A stretch of 30,697 nucleotides of DNA from CAUZRD01 sp963582255 (GCA_963582255.1 CAUZRD010000005.1:1-30697); one strand, 5' to 3'; counted from the first letter of the stretch, positions 15,738 to 24,008 are shown. Numbers and translations are program-made. The notes: a model not told the origin generated them from the letters alone.

Positions 15738-17390
15738 TTATCTATGCTCTTCGACGTTGGCATCGATCAATCCCTTGTTAAAACGATCAAGCGCTGCGAT
15801 ATGTGATACCCGTGCGATCACCTTATTGCTGTCGCGTTTTTCTACCACAGGAAGGTAGTCAACGCCTGATGTGTCAAACATTCTCAAAGCAGTTTCCAGA
15901 GAATCTCCAGGAACCAATCTCCGACTTTCATCCTGTAAGATAGCTATGGGTTCTTCATCCCTGACGAGAGTCATAAAATCACGCACTGATAAAGTAAACA
16001 TGATGGCACGGTGGGCACCCTCGGTGAGCACCAGTCCGCGACTTTCCAATTGCAAATGAAAGTAACTGCGTCCGTAAACTGCTTGGGTAAGGCCAGTTGA
16101 GATAGATATCGTCAGCATGAGGGCAATCGCGACTTCAAATCCTCCGGTCAGCTCAAACACGATCAATATTGTTGAAACAGGAGCGCCAAGTACGGCTGCG
16201 GCTACGCCACCCATGCCGATCAGGGCGTAAAGACCATGGCTTGAGGCCTGCTCGGGAAATGCCATTGCTGCAACAATACCAAAAGCCCCACCGGTCATCG
16301 CTCCCAGATAGAGTGAAGGGGAAAACACACCACCACCAAAGCGGCTGGCAAGGGTGATGGCGGTGGCAGTTGCCTTGGCAACGATCAAAACTACCAGCAA
16401 TATAAGTGGATATTGCTGGCGCAGTGCGGCATCGGTCGCCGCATAGCCAACGCCCATGATGTCGGGCAGAAACACACCCATACATCCGACTGCAGCACCG
16501 CCAAGCATCGGTCGGACAAATAGAGGCATAGTAATGTCACGGGCTATCCGGTCGACGGTTATCAGGGTGTATTGGAATGATATGGCAACGGCTGCACAGA
16601 CAAATCCAAGAAGCGCAAAAGCCGGGAATTCATAAAAAGACATAATCGAATAGTCGGGAATAGCAAACGCAGGATAGTTGCCCAGATTGATGCGGGTAAT
16701 GACAGTTGCTGTGACACTGGAGATTACGATCGGAACGAAGGCTGACAGGGCGTAGTGACCCAAAATCACTTCAAGGGCGAATAGCACGCCGGCAATCGGG
16801 GCGTTAAACGAGGCGGCAATGGCCGCAGCCACACCGCATCCCAGCATGGTGCGTGTCGCGCTGGCCGGAAACTGGAGTTGCCCGGCGATCCATGATCCGA
16901 TGGTCGCGCCCAAATGAACCACCGGACCTTCTCGACCTGCGCTGGCTCCAGAGCCAAGAGAAATTATTGAGACAAGCGCGCTCAATATGCCGCTTTTGGG
17001 GTCAATCTTACCCTCTTTGATTGCTTTTGCCTCAATAACGTCAGCAACACCATCAGCCCGGCGATTGGGGACGGTGAATTGAAGTAGAAGGCCAACACAA
17101 AGTCCGCCTATAGTTGGCGCTAAAATCACCACCCAGAATGGTTGCCAGCTAATCCAGTCGATGACCTCCTCGCTGGATGTTCCAAGCCAACTATACTGAA
17201 TAATACCTATCAGGATACGAAAAGCGATTGCCGCACCGGCAACACCAATACCAATGCCAATTGCGACAAACCATAGCTCAAGCTGCCTCGTGGCTACGAA
17301 CACGCGTAGATTTGGCGAGACGGCGCTGGAGGCGCGACGGGCAATATAGTCAATAAAATCAGCCATCATGGAATGCCAGTTTTGGCTCAC
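15738..17390 (-). CDS. ClC-family chloride channel/transporter with a C-terminal CBS motif
   Basis: A 550-residue inner-membrane protein with the ClC fold (many hydrophobic helices, ~40-450). The selectivity-filter segments are GSGASAGREGPVVHLGA (147-162, gating Glu E154) and GGGVFSPSLYLGAMTGG (352-368, the GxFxP loop). The usual GSGIP of the first segment reads GSGAS. At the inner proton-glutamate position after NAPIAGVLFALE the residue is Val (V208), as in ClC channels rather than H+/Cl- antiporters. Residues ~468-540 form one CBS motif (VRDFMT ... GVDYLPVVEKRDSNKVIARVSHI); most relatives carry two. The start is GTG at 17390; in-frame ATGs at 17369 and 17366 are possible. Physiological role unknown. 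Confidence 0.9.
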   Translation of the reverse strand: MSQNWHSMMADFIDYIARRASSAVSPNLRVFVATRQLELWFVAIGIGIGVAGAAIAFRILIGIIQYSWLGTSSEEVIDWISWQPFWVVILAPTIGGLCVGLLLQFTVPNRRADGVADVIEAKAIKEGKIDPKSGILSALVSIISLGSGASAGREGPVVHLGATIGSWIAGQLQFPASATRTMLGCGVAAAIAASFNAPIAGVLFALEVILGHYALSAFVPIVISSVTATVITRINLGNYPAFAIPDYSIMSFYEFPAFALLGFVCAAVAISFQYTLITVDRIARDITMPLFVRPMLGGAAVGCMGVFLPDIMGVGYAATDAALRQQYPLILLVVLIVAKATATAITLASRFGGGVFSPSLYLGAMTGGAFGIVAAMAFPEQASSHGLYALIGMGGVAAAVLGAPVSTILIVFELTGGFEVAIALMLTISISTGLTQAVYGRSYFHLQLESRGLVLTEGAHRAIMFTLSVRDFMTLVRDEEPIAILQDESRRLVPGDSLETALRMFDTSGVDYLPVVEKRDSNKVIARVSHIAALDRFNKGLIDANVEEHR

Positions 17391-17528
17391 TCAGCTGCGA
17401 GTCATTTAGATATTGTATGTTTTAATTCGTATACGCACAAAAGTTCGGCTCTGGATAGAATCTAATTGCCAATATTTTAGCAAATAAAACCTACCAAAAA
17501 GTCACTTATTTACCGATTTTAGAGTTAA

Positions 17529-17566
17529 TACCGTAGAGTTGAATCAGGATGCCCCCCTGATCGGTA
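17529..17566. repeat. Nested inverted repeat downstream of the ribbon-helix-helix gene
   Basis: An inner perfect hairpin, ATCAGG (17543-17548) and CCTGAT (17556-17561), is nested in outer arms TACCG (17529-17533) and CGGTA (17562-17566). It lies 45-80 nt past the stop of the minus-strand small gene and could terminate the fumC transcript, although no strong U-run follows. Confidence 0.4.
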
Positions 17567-17610
17567 CAGTTGATGGGGTAGCTTGTTCTGTAATGTTGCT
17601 GGCAGGATTC

Positions 17611-17829
17611 TTAGCGTTGTTGGGGAGAGCCTGAGCGATAATAGTGCAGGACGTAGCTGCGAATGGCAGATGAAAGCCCGGCATTTTTACGGCATGTATC
17701 GATGTTATTGACCAGCGTGGGAATCGAGGTTTCTTTTTGGGTCGCAATCTCGTTAAGAGCGTCCCAAAAATCGTCTTCGAGAGATAAGCTGGTTGGGTGT
17801 CCTGCCACCCGTATGGATCTTTTTGCCAT
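17611..17829 (-). CDS. Small ribbon-helix-helix domain protein
   Basis: Seventy-two residues beginning MAKRSIRVAGHPTSLSLEDD, then FWDALNEIATQKETSIPTLV and a final AGLSSAIRSYVLHYYRS. This is the pattern of the RHH_4 family (PF13467): a beta strand with alternating residues, then two helices. Ribbon-helix-helix proteins dimerise to bind DNA, usually as repressors; for this family the target is generally unknown. The frame extends 14 codons upstream into the fumC 3' end, but the Met at 17829 fits the family start. It lies 28 bp after the fumC stop, so it is probably co-transcribed. Confidence 0.85.
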   Translation of the reverse strand: MAKRSIRVAGHPTSLSLEDDFWDALNEIATQKETSIPTLVNNIDTCRKNAGLSSAIRSYVLHYYRSGSPQQR

Positions 17830-17857
17830 GGCCCGTCCGATTAAATTATTTAACGGA

Positions 17858-19246
17858 TTAGTGCGGTGCAATCATGTCCTCTGGTTTCACCAAACGGTCA
17901 AATTCGTCCTCACTCACATACCCAAGTTGAAGCGCTTCTTCTTTCAAGGTCGTGCCATTTTTATGGGCTGTCTTGGCAACCTCAGCGGCTTTGTCATAAC
18001 CAATTTTTGGTGTGAGCGCAGTCACTAACATCAAGGATTGTTCAAGACCTGCTTTGATGTTTTCCTCGCGCGGCTGGATCCCGACAACACAATTATCGGT
18101 AAACGATACTGCGGCATCAGACATCAAGCGGACGGATTGCAGAAAATTATAGGCCATCACGGGGTTGAATACATTTAACTCGAAATGGCCTTGGCTTCCG
18201 GCGAATGTAAGCGCTGCATGATTACCAAAGATTTGAATGCATACCTGTGTCATCGCTTCGCATTGTGTTGGGTTTACTTTACCGGGCATGATCGAAGATC
18301 CCGGTTCATTTTCCGGTAAAGCAAGCTCACCAAGTCCCGAGCGCGGACCGGAGCCCAAAAATCGGATGTCATTAGCAATCTTGAATAGGGATGTGGCCAC
18401 AGCATTAATCGCGCCGTGGGAGAATACCATAGCGTCATGGGCAGCTAATGCTTCGAATTTGTTAGGTGCAGTGACAAAGGCCAGACCGGTGATGCCGGCA
18501 ATTTTACTTGCGACCAGTTCGGCAAACCCAATCGGTGCATTAAGTCCCGTACCAACTGCTGTCCCTCCTTGGGCTAGCTCCATTAATTTTGAAAGTGTTA
18601 GGTCGATACGTGCAATGCCATTTTCGACCTGCGCGGCATAACCAGAAAATTCCTGACCCAGTGTTAGCGGTGTTGCATCTTGGGTGTGGGTTCTGCCGAT
18701 CTTGATGATATCTGACCAGCTGTTGGCTTTATTATTCAGAGCAATGTGCAGTTTTTTCAATGCCGGTAGCAAGCCGTGTGATATTTCCTCGACACAGGCG
18801 ATATGCATCGCTGTTGGATAGGTGTCATTTGACGATTGAGACATGTTGCAGTGATCGTTGGGATGAACGGGTGTCTTAGAGCCCATCTCACCGCCAAGTA
18901 GTTCTATTGCTCGATTCGAGATCACTTCATTGGCATTCATATTTGATTGAGTGCCTGAGCCGGTCTGCCAAACCACCAGTGGAAAGTGCTCATTAAGCTT
19001 GCCGTCAATAACTTCCTGGGCAGCAAGTATAATCCCATTGCCGACAATTTGTTCAAGATACCCGAGTTCCATATTGGCCTCGGCCGCTGCCCGCTTAATT
19101 ATCCCAAGCGCGCGCACGATGGGTTCGGGCTGGCGTTCCCAACCTATCTTGAAGTTTCCGAGCGAACGTTGTGCTTGTGCACCCCAGTAGCGCTCGGATG
19201 GAACTTCAATCGGGCCAAATGTGTCGGTTTCGGTGCGGGTGGTCAT
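17858..19246 (-). CDS. fumC: Fumarate hydratase class II FumC
   Basis: FumC interconverts fumarate and L-malate in the TCA cycle without an iron-sulfur cluster. With the ATG at 19246 it has 462 residues, close to E. coli FumC. Seen are GSGTQSNMNANEV (~96-108), the SSNDTYPTA segment, catalytic His 187 in GRTHTQDATPLTLGQ, and the superfamily signature GSSIMPGKVNP (316-326, catalytic Ser 317). This start is preferred over the ATG at 19255 because AGAGGA lies 9 nt upstream of it and would touch the other. It is followed closely by a ribbon-helix-helix gene. Argininosuccinate lyase and aspartase are less likely, given the overall match. Confidence 0.96.
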   Translation of the reverse strand: MTTRTETDTFGPIEVPSERYWGAQAQRSLGNFKIGWERQPEPIVRALGIIKRAAAEANMELGYLEQIVGNGIILAAQEVIDGKLNEHFPLVVWQTGSGTQSNMNANEVISNRAIELLGGEMGSKTPVHPNDHCNMSQSSNDTYPTAMHIACVEEISHGLLPALKKLHIALNNKANSWSDIIKIGRTHTQDATPLTLGQEFSGYAAQVENGIARIDLTLSKLMELAQGGTAVGTGLNAPIGFAELVASKIAGITGLAFVTAPNKFEALAAHDAMVFSHGAINAVATSLFKIANDIRFLGSGPRSGLGELALPENEPGSSIMPGKVNPTQCEAMTQVCIQIFGNHAALTFAGSQGHFELNVFNPVMAYNFLQSVRLMSDAAVSFTDNCVVGIQPREENIKAGLEQSLMLVTALTPKIGYDKAAEVAKTAHKNGTTLKEEALQLGYVSEDEFDRLVKPEDMIAPH

Positions 19247-19371
19247 TGGTATCATTCCTCTGATAGTTACCCGGCGGGCTGTAATATTGTAAGCTGAGGA
19301 GCTCAGTCATAAATTGAATAAGCTACTAGCACTAACTTTGATGTATTGCAGTGAGAAGGGGGTATCTGGCA

Positions 19372-19953
19372 CTATTTATTTTTACGAAACTTGTCGATCG
19401 AGACCACTTGTGCGCCACCGCTAGCGGACTTATCTGCGGTGATTTCGTCGTTGGTGTCGGGGTTATCTGTAGCTGGAAGGGGGAATGCTTTTTCGTCTTT
19501 ATTGCTATTACTTTCTGGAAGTTTGAGCTGCGCATTCGCCGCTGGTTGGTGGTCCGTGCTAGATCTGCCTCGCTGTGCGTTGGTTGCGGTAGCTTGCGTA
19601 GAGATATCGAATTGTAGGCCAAACTGCACCGAAGGGTCATAGAATCCTGTGATTGCGTCAAGTGGAACCACGAGCGTTTCGGCAATATTATTAAAGTGTA
19701 GCTGGACGGTGAACCGATCAAAGCCGACCTCTAGCGCGTAGAACTGGTGTTGGAGAATTATAGTCATTTCCTCGGAATGGAGCTCGCGCAACCTTGAAGA
19801 AATTTGTATCCCGGGGGCAAGCGTTGAAAACGCGATGTAAAAATGATGTTCCCCTGGCAGACCTTCTCTTGCCGCGTGCTCCAGCGCAGCGCGCACGACC
19901 CCGCGCAGTGCCTTCTGGGTGAGAAGGTCGTATTGCATCTGATCTTCAGACAT
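19372..19953 (-). CDS. sspB: ClpXP adaptor SspB (alphaproteobacterial type)
   Basis: SspB binds the N-terminal part of the ssrA degradation tag and tethers tagged proteins to the ClpX N-domain. The 193 residues include the core QKALRGVVRAALEHAAREGLPGEHHFYIAF, then EEMTIILQHQFYALEV and AITGFYDPSVQFGLQF, matching alphaproteobacterial SspB. A charged, disordered linker (~105-180) follows. The C-terminal AQVVSIDKFRKNK is the ClpX-binding (XB) motif. I choose the ATG at 19953, with GGGGA just upstream, over one at 19986 that lacks a ribosome site. It lies ~150 bp downstream of ssrA on the same strand, so tag and tag-receptor genes are neighbours. Confidence 0.92.
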   Translation of the reverse strand: MSEDQMQYDLLTQKALRGVVRAALEHAAREGLPGEHHFYIAFSTLAPGIQISSRLRELHSEEMTIILQHQFYALEVGFDRFTVQLHFNNIAETLVVPLDAITGFYDPSVQFGLQFDISTQATATNAQRGRSSTDHQPAANAQLKLPESNSNKDEKAFPLPATDNPDTNDEITADKSASGGAQVVSIDKFRKNK

Positions 19954-20099
19954 TTGTTCCCCAACCAATAGCTTCGTAAGTACCATAGGGTATTTATGGA
20001 TAATGCGGTATCAAGCCCAATTCGTAAATAATTTCAATTTTCGATTAGATTTTTTTTTGGGAAGCGCCTTTGCTAGCTGATAATATATCCGTTCAGTTT

Positions 20100-20445
20100 G
20101 TAAAAGCGGAGAGCTTCTGTTGCCAGGTGCCCTCCAAACCCCGCCTAACACCTGCTACGGTGTAGGACTTTAATTTCGGAGTTCAAGCTGCATTAAGCAG
20201 CCATTGCCTCCGGAGCATAGTTGTCATTTGCAACTACAAAACGGCCCGATAACGGCGGAACCATGCCGAGCAAAAGTACGTCCTTTACGCCCACGTCGAT
20301 CCTATTTCGCCCCCATCAAATGCCGCCTGAAGCATCGCTTTTTCTGAATAAAAGCGGCATGTGGTGGAGGCGCCGGGTACCGCCCCCGGGTCCGATAGGT
20401 TTATTACGACGCCCATTTATCGCCATAGCCAGTTGAACTGGCAGA
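20100..20445 (-). ncRNA. ssrA: Permuted two-piece tmRNA
   Basis: tmRNA rescues stalled ribosomes and tags the nascent protein for proteolysis. On the minus strand the acceptor piece comes first. It has a T-arm with the alphaproteobacterial loop (CCGGG-GGCGGTA-CCCGG) and ends GCGCCTCCACCA, with the final A at 20362. A ~47-nt spacer that folds by ATGCCGC/GCGGCAT follows (20361-20315). The coding piece starts GGGGGCG at 20314 and pairs with CGCCTCC, giving the third-pair G-U needed for alanine charging. The tag frame 20231-20193 reads ANDNYAPEAMAA-stop. An H-type pseudoknot (20154-20108) closes the 3' part. A TATATT -10 lies at 20454-20449. Outer ends are approximate. Confidence 0.95.
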
Positions 20446-20537
20446 TCTAATATAGATGTTTTAGGTTAGGAATAAAAGGTGTGGTCAGTTTAGTCTTGCT
20501 ATCGCCATATCATCTGAAACACATTATTTTGATCCAT

Positions 20538-21332
20538 ATGCGTCAATATCTTGATCTAATGCGATTCATTGTTGAAACCGGCGTGGTCAAGGGCGACCGC
20601 ACAGGTACTGGTACGCGCTCTGTGTTCGGATATCAGATGCGATTTGATCTGGCCGATGGGTTTCCGTTGGTGACAACGAAAAAACTGCATTTGAAGTCGA
20701 TCATTCACGAGCTGATCTGGTTTCTGGCTGGAGATACCAATACAGCCTATCTCAAGGAGAATGGCGTTCGGATTTGGGATGAATGGGCAGATGGTGAAGG
20801 CGACCTCGGTCCGGTATATGGGCGCCAATGGCGTTCTTGGCCGATGGCCGGCGGTCAGCATATTGATCAGATGGCTTATCTAGTTGATGCGCTCAAATCA
20901 GATCCAGACTCCCGACGACATATAGTTTGCTCCTGGAATGTGAGCGAGCTTGACCAGATGGCGCTGCCACCATGTCATTGTCTGTTCCAGTTCTATGTGG
21001 CAAATGGGAGACTTAGCTGTCAGCTATATCAGCGCTCGGCTGATGTCTTCCTAGGGGTTCCGTTTAACATTGCTTCTTATGCTCTGCTCACACATATGGT
21101 CGCGCAGGTGGCGGGGCTGCGTCCCGGAGAATTCGTCCATACCGTTGGTGACGCTCATCTTTACGCGAATCATATGGATCAGGCTAAAAAGCAACTGAGT
21201 CGCTTGCCGCACTCGCTTCCTAAGCTTGAGCTGAATCAGAAAGTCAGTGATCTCTTCGCATTTCGCTTTGAAGATATAAACGTGGTTGATTATGAAGCTC
21301 ATCCACATATTAGTGCGATGGTTGCGGTGTGA
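20538..21332 (+). CDS. thyA: Thymidylate synthase ThyA
   Basis: ThyA methylates dUMP to dTMP using methylenetetrahydrofolate, producing dihydrofolate. With the ATG at 20538 it has 264 residues, the same length as E. coli ThyA. It starts MRQYLDLMRFIVETG and shows GDRTGTGTRSVFG (phosphate-binding Arg), the Trp-rich HELIWFLAGDTN, and catalytic Cys146 in ALPPCHCLFQFYV. Further on are RSADVFLGVPFNIASYALL and HTVGDAHLYANH. The frame continues upstream to a GTG at 20481 that lies inside the divergent ssrA promoter region; it is not the likely start. Its stop overlaps the folA GTG (GTGA), pairing the dihydrofolate producer with its reductase. Confidence 0.98.
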   Translation: MRQYLDLMRFIVETGVVKGDRTGTGTRSVFGYQMRFDLADGFPLVTTKKLHLKSIIHELIWFLAGDTNTAYLKENGVRIWDEWADGEGDLGPVYGRQWRSWPMAGGQHIDQMAYLVDALKSDPDSRRHIVCSWNVSELDQMALPPCHCLFQFYVANGRLSCQLYQRSADVFLGVPFNIASYALLTHMVAQVAGLRPGEFVHTVGDAHLYANHMDQAKKQLSRLPHSLPKLELNQKVSDLFAFRFEDINVVDYEAHPHISAMVAV

Positions 21333-21841
21333 TACCACGCCTATCGATCATTCTCGCTCGAGCTCGAAACGGAATTGTTGGGCGTGAGGGCGGCCTACCA
21401 TGGAAATTGTCGCGCGATCTCAAACAATTTCGTGAGTTGACTATAGGCAAGCCAGTGATCATGGGACGAAAGACGTTTGCCTCAATCGGTAAGCCATTGC
21501 CTGGCCGGCATAATATTATAATCACCCGAGACCATTGTTTTAAAGCGCAGGGCTGCGATGTTGTTTATGATTTTGAAGCGGCAATGGATATTGCCGTAGC
21601 CCAGGCGGGGAAAAGTGGTTCTGATGAGATATTCGTTATCGGCGGCCCGCAAATCTATCGTCTTGCGCTAGAGAAGGTGCAGCGTATCTATCTGACCGAG
21701 ATTGAACTTGACGCTAAGGGAGATGTGTTGATGGCACCGTTCGATCAGGATACCTGGCTTGAAATTTCTCGTAAGCGGTTTGAGCCTGAGGGTGATGACA
21801 GCGCCACGTTTTCATTCGTGGTGCTGGATCGTAGAAGTTAG
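21329..21841 (+). CDS. folA: Dihydrofolate reductase FolA
   Basis: FolA reduces dihydrofolate to tetrahydrofolate with NADPH, regenerating the cofactor that ThyA consumes. The 170 residues show the Met20-loop equivalent (ARARNGIVGREGGLPWKL), acidic active-site D30 (LSRDLKQFRELT), the NADPH-binding IGKPVIMGRKTFASIG and LPGRHNIIITRD, and the glycine pair in IFVIGGPQIYRLAL. The start is GTG, coupled to the thyA stop. The 143-bp gap that follows carries two hairpins before hflK. Confidence 0.97.
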   Translation: MIPRLSIILARARNGIVGREGGLPWKLSRDLKQFRELTIGKPVIMGRKTFASIGKPLPGRHNIIITRDHCFKAQGCDVVYDFEAAMDIAVAQAGKSGSDEIFVIGGPQIYRLALEKVQRIYLTEIELDAKGDVLMAPFDQDTWLEISRKRFEPEGDDSATFSFVVLDRRS

Positions 21842-21920
21842 AAACCCCCTTTGATCCGGCGCCAGCAGGGCATGGATGTCATGCATAAATAAATTTGGGT
21901 TGTCACGTGAGTGGTGGATT

Positions 21921-21940
21921 GCGAGTATGCGGATCCTCGC
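21921..21940 (+). repeat. Hairpin in the folA-hflK gap
   Basis: GCGAG (21921-21925) and CTCGC (21936-21940) flank a 10-nt loop, about 20 nt before a stronger hairpin. No U-run follows. It might act with the second hairpin in the hflK leader. Confidence 0.3.
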
Positions 21941-21958
21941 GTATAAGCGCTTGCAGAA

Positions 21959-21980
21959 CAGCACCGCAGACGCGGTGCTG
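21959..21980 (+). promoter_or_regulatory. Strong hairpin abutting the hflK ribosome-binding site
   Basis: CAGCACCGC-AGAC-GCGGTGCTG is a perfect GC-rich 9-bp stem with a 4-nt loop. The putative Shine-Dalgarno GAGGA (21980-21984) begins on its last base. The structure could insulate hflK translation from upstream mRNA, protect a processed end, or modulate initiation. Function is inferred. Confidence 0.5.
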
Positions 21981-21996
21981 AGGATTGGATTTTTAT

Positions 21997-23109
21997 ATGT
22001 CGTCGAATGATCAGAATGGCAGTGGTAATGGCCCGTGGGGGCAAGGATCTGCTGGAGGAGGCCAAGGGCCGGACCTTGAAGATATGCTTCGGCGCGGACA
22101 GGATCAGTTGCGATCAGTGATGCCGGGCGGCTCGTTTGGAGCCCGTGGTTTCTTGATAGGCGGGCTTGTGCTGCTCGCTTTATGGTTAGCATCGGGCATA
22201 TACCGCGTTGAACCAGACGAACAGGGCGTGGTTATGCGCTTCGGTAAATTGGTTGGTACCGTGCCTAACGGCCTTCACTATCACTTTCCTTTTCCGATTG
22301 AGTCGGTGCTGACACCAAAGGTTACGCGTGTCAATCAGGTCGAAGTTGGTGTGCGAACCGGACTTAGCGCTGGTGCCGGGCGAGGTAATACCTCAAGGGA
22401 CGTGCCTGAAGAAAGCCTGATGCTCACCGGTGATGAGAACATCGTCGATGTTGATTTCAACGTTTTCTGGCGAATCAATAATGCTGCAGATTTCCTATTC
22501 AACATTGAAAATCAGGAGGCCTCGGTTAAGGCTGTTGCTGAAAGTTCAATGCGTGAAGTTGTTGGAAATTCTGAGATTGAATCAATTCTTTCTGAAGGTC
22601 GCCTAGTGACTGAAATTGCGGTTCAGGAGTTAATGCAGTCGACGCTTGATCAATATGGATCTGGTATAGCTATTACTCAGGTTCAGTTGCAGAAGGTCGA
22701 TCCACCTGTTGAAGTGATTGATTCTTTCCGCGATGTTCAGGCTGCTAAGGCAGATCTTGAGAGATTCCGGAATCAAGCTGAGGCTTATGCCAATCGAAAA
22801 TTGCCGGAAGCGCGAGGGAGCGCAGCACGAATTACCGAGGCCGCTGAGGGCTACCGCAATTCGGTTATTGCCGATGCTAGAGGTGAGACTTCACGATTTA
22901 ATGCTATTTACGACGAATACCGGCTAGCTCCCCAAGTAACGCGACAGCGCATGTTCCTGGAGACAATCGAGCGCGTTTACGGCGGGATGGACAAGATCAT
23001 TATAGATCAGGACGAGGCAGGAGGATCGGGTGTTGTACCTTATCTTCCACTCGATCTACTCACGCGCACGCGTAATGGCGACGCAGACGCAAGCCTGGGA
23101 GAACAGTGA
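21997..23109 (+). CDS. hflK: HflK, SPFH-domain subunit of the HflKC complex
   Basis: HflK and HflC form a large membrane cage around the FtsH protease and modulate its turnover of membrane proteins. In 370 residues (ATG at 21997) I see a Gly/Asn-rich cytoplasmic N-terminus (1-48), one membrane helix (FLIGGLVLLALWLASGIYRV, ~52-71) and a periplasmic SPFH/band-7 domain (EPDEQGVVMRFGKL onward). The remainder is a helical part with AAKADLERFRNQAEAYANRKLPEARG. An upstream TTG at 21985 is an alternative, but it would lie directly against the GAGGA ribosome site. The stop overlaps the hflC start (TGATG). Confidence 0.95.
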   Translation: MSSNDQNGSGNGPWGQGSAGGGQGPDLEDMLRRGQDQLRSVMPGGSFGARGFLIGGLVLLALWLASGIYRVEPDEQGVVMRFGKLVGTVPNGLHYHFPFPIESVLTPKVTRVNQVEVGVRTGLSAGAGRGNTSRDVPEESLMLTGDENIVDVDFNVFWRINNAADFLFNIENQEASVKAVAESSMREVVGNSEIESILSEGRLVTEIAVQELMQSTLDQYGSGIAITQVQLQKVDPPVEVIDSFRDVQAAKADLERFRNQAEAYANRKLPEARGSAARITEAAEGYRNSVIADARGETSRFNAIYDEYRLAPQVTRQRMFLETIERVYGGMDKIIIDQDEAGGSGVVPYLPLDLLTRTRNGDADASLGEQ

Positions 23110-24008
23110 TGCAACGGTTAGTCTCTATCGGAGGTCTGGTTCTGATCGTTCTATTGGTGATTGTAGGGTATAGCTCCGCATTCACTGTCTATCAGACCGA
23201 ACAAGCACTTATATTGCGGTTTGGTGAGGCGCGGCGCGTAATTACTGAACCAGGACTTCATTTCAAAGTACCAATTGCCGATAATGCTGTCTTAATAGAC
23301 AATCGTATTCTCGATGTTGATTCAGCTGCTCAGGAAGTGATTGCCAGGGGAAATAAGCGCTTGGTGGTTGATGCTTATGGGCGTTACAAAATCACCGATT
23401 CACTGAAATTCTATCAATCAGTCGGATCTAAACAAGTAGGTGAATCGCGGTTGTCTCAAATCTTAAATTCGGCCGTAAGGCGCGTTCTTGGTGAAGCATC
23501 GTTTGAAGATATTGTGCGTGATGATCGGGCTAGACTCATGAACTCGATTACGCAGCAGGTGAACAAAGATGCGGGAAAACTCGGCATGACTGTCGTGGAT
23601 GTGCGTATCCGCCGGGCTGATTTGCCGGCTGAGAATAGCCAAGCTGTTTTCCGTCGCATGCAGACCGAGCGTGAACGCGAGGCCAATGGTATCCGTGCTG
23701 AGGGTGAGGAAGAATCCCAGCGCATTCGGGCTCGTGCTGATCGTGAAGTTCGTGTTATCGAGGCGGAAGCTAGGCGCGCATCCGAGGTCATTCGTGGTGA
23801 GGGTGATGGCGAGCGCAACCAGCTCTATGCTAGTGCCTACGGCAGAGATCCTGAGTTTTTTGCGTTTTATCGCTCGATGTTGGCCTATGAAGAGAGTCTG
23901 AGTGATGACAAAACAAGTCTTGTGATGTCACCTGATAGCGATTTTTTCCGCTATTTCAAAGATCCGCTAGGTGGAGCGAAAATTATGCCGACACCAGTTG
24001 ATCCCTAA
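23109..24008 (+). CDS. hflC: HflC, SPFH-domain subunit of the HflKC complex
   Basis: Partner of HflK in the FtsH-regulating membrane complex. The 299 residues start with a membrane helix (~5-22, SIGGLVLIVLLVIVGYSSAF), then the SPFH domain (VYQTEQALILRFGEARRVITEPGLHFKVP). A long charged helix follows (FRRMQTEREREANGIRAEGEE and RARADREVRVIEAEARRA), with a C-terminal YGRDPEFFAFYRSMLAYEESL typical of HflC. GTG at 23106 is an alternative start; ATG at 23109 is better spaced from GGGAG. A DUF2065 gene follows, as in E. coli, where yjeT is near hflC. Confidence 0.95.
   Translation: MQRLVSIGGLVLIVLLVIVGYSSAFTVYQTEQALILRFGEARRVITEPGLHFKVPIADNAVLIDNRILDVDSAAQEVIARGNKRLVVDAYGRYKITDSLKFYQSVGSKQVGESRLSQILNSAVRRVLGEASFEDIVRDDRARLMNSITQQVNKDAGKLGMTVVDVRIRRADLPAENSQAVFRRMQTEREREANGIRAEGEEESQRIRARADREVRVIEAEARRASEVIRGEGDGERNQLYASAYGRDPEFFAFYRSMLAYEESLSDDKTSLVMSPDSDFFRYFKDPLGGAKIMPTPVDP

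Noticed and set aside
20221..20436. 71-codon plus-strand frame between sspB and thyA
   Set aside because: It lies antisense to the tmRNA gene. The RNA features on the minus strand (T-arm, CCA, tag frame, pseudoknot) explain the sequence, and the peptide is low-complexity and Pro/Arg-rich.
20481..20537. GTG start extending ThyA by 19 residues
   Set aside because: The ATG at 20538 gives exactly 264 residues and puts the catalytic Cys at 146, as in E. coli ThyA.
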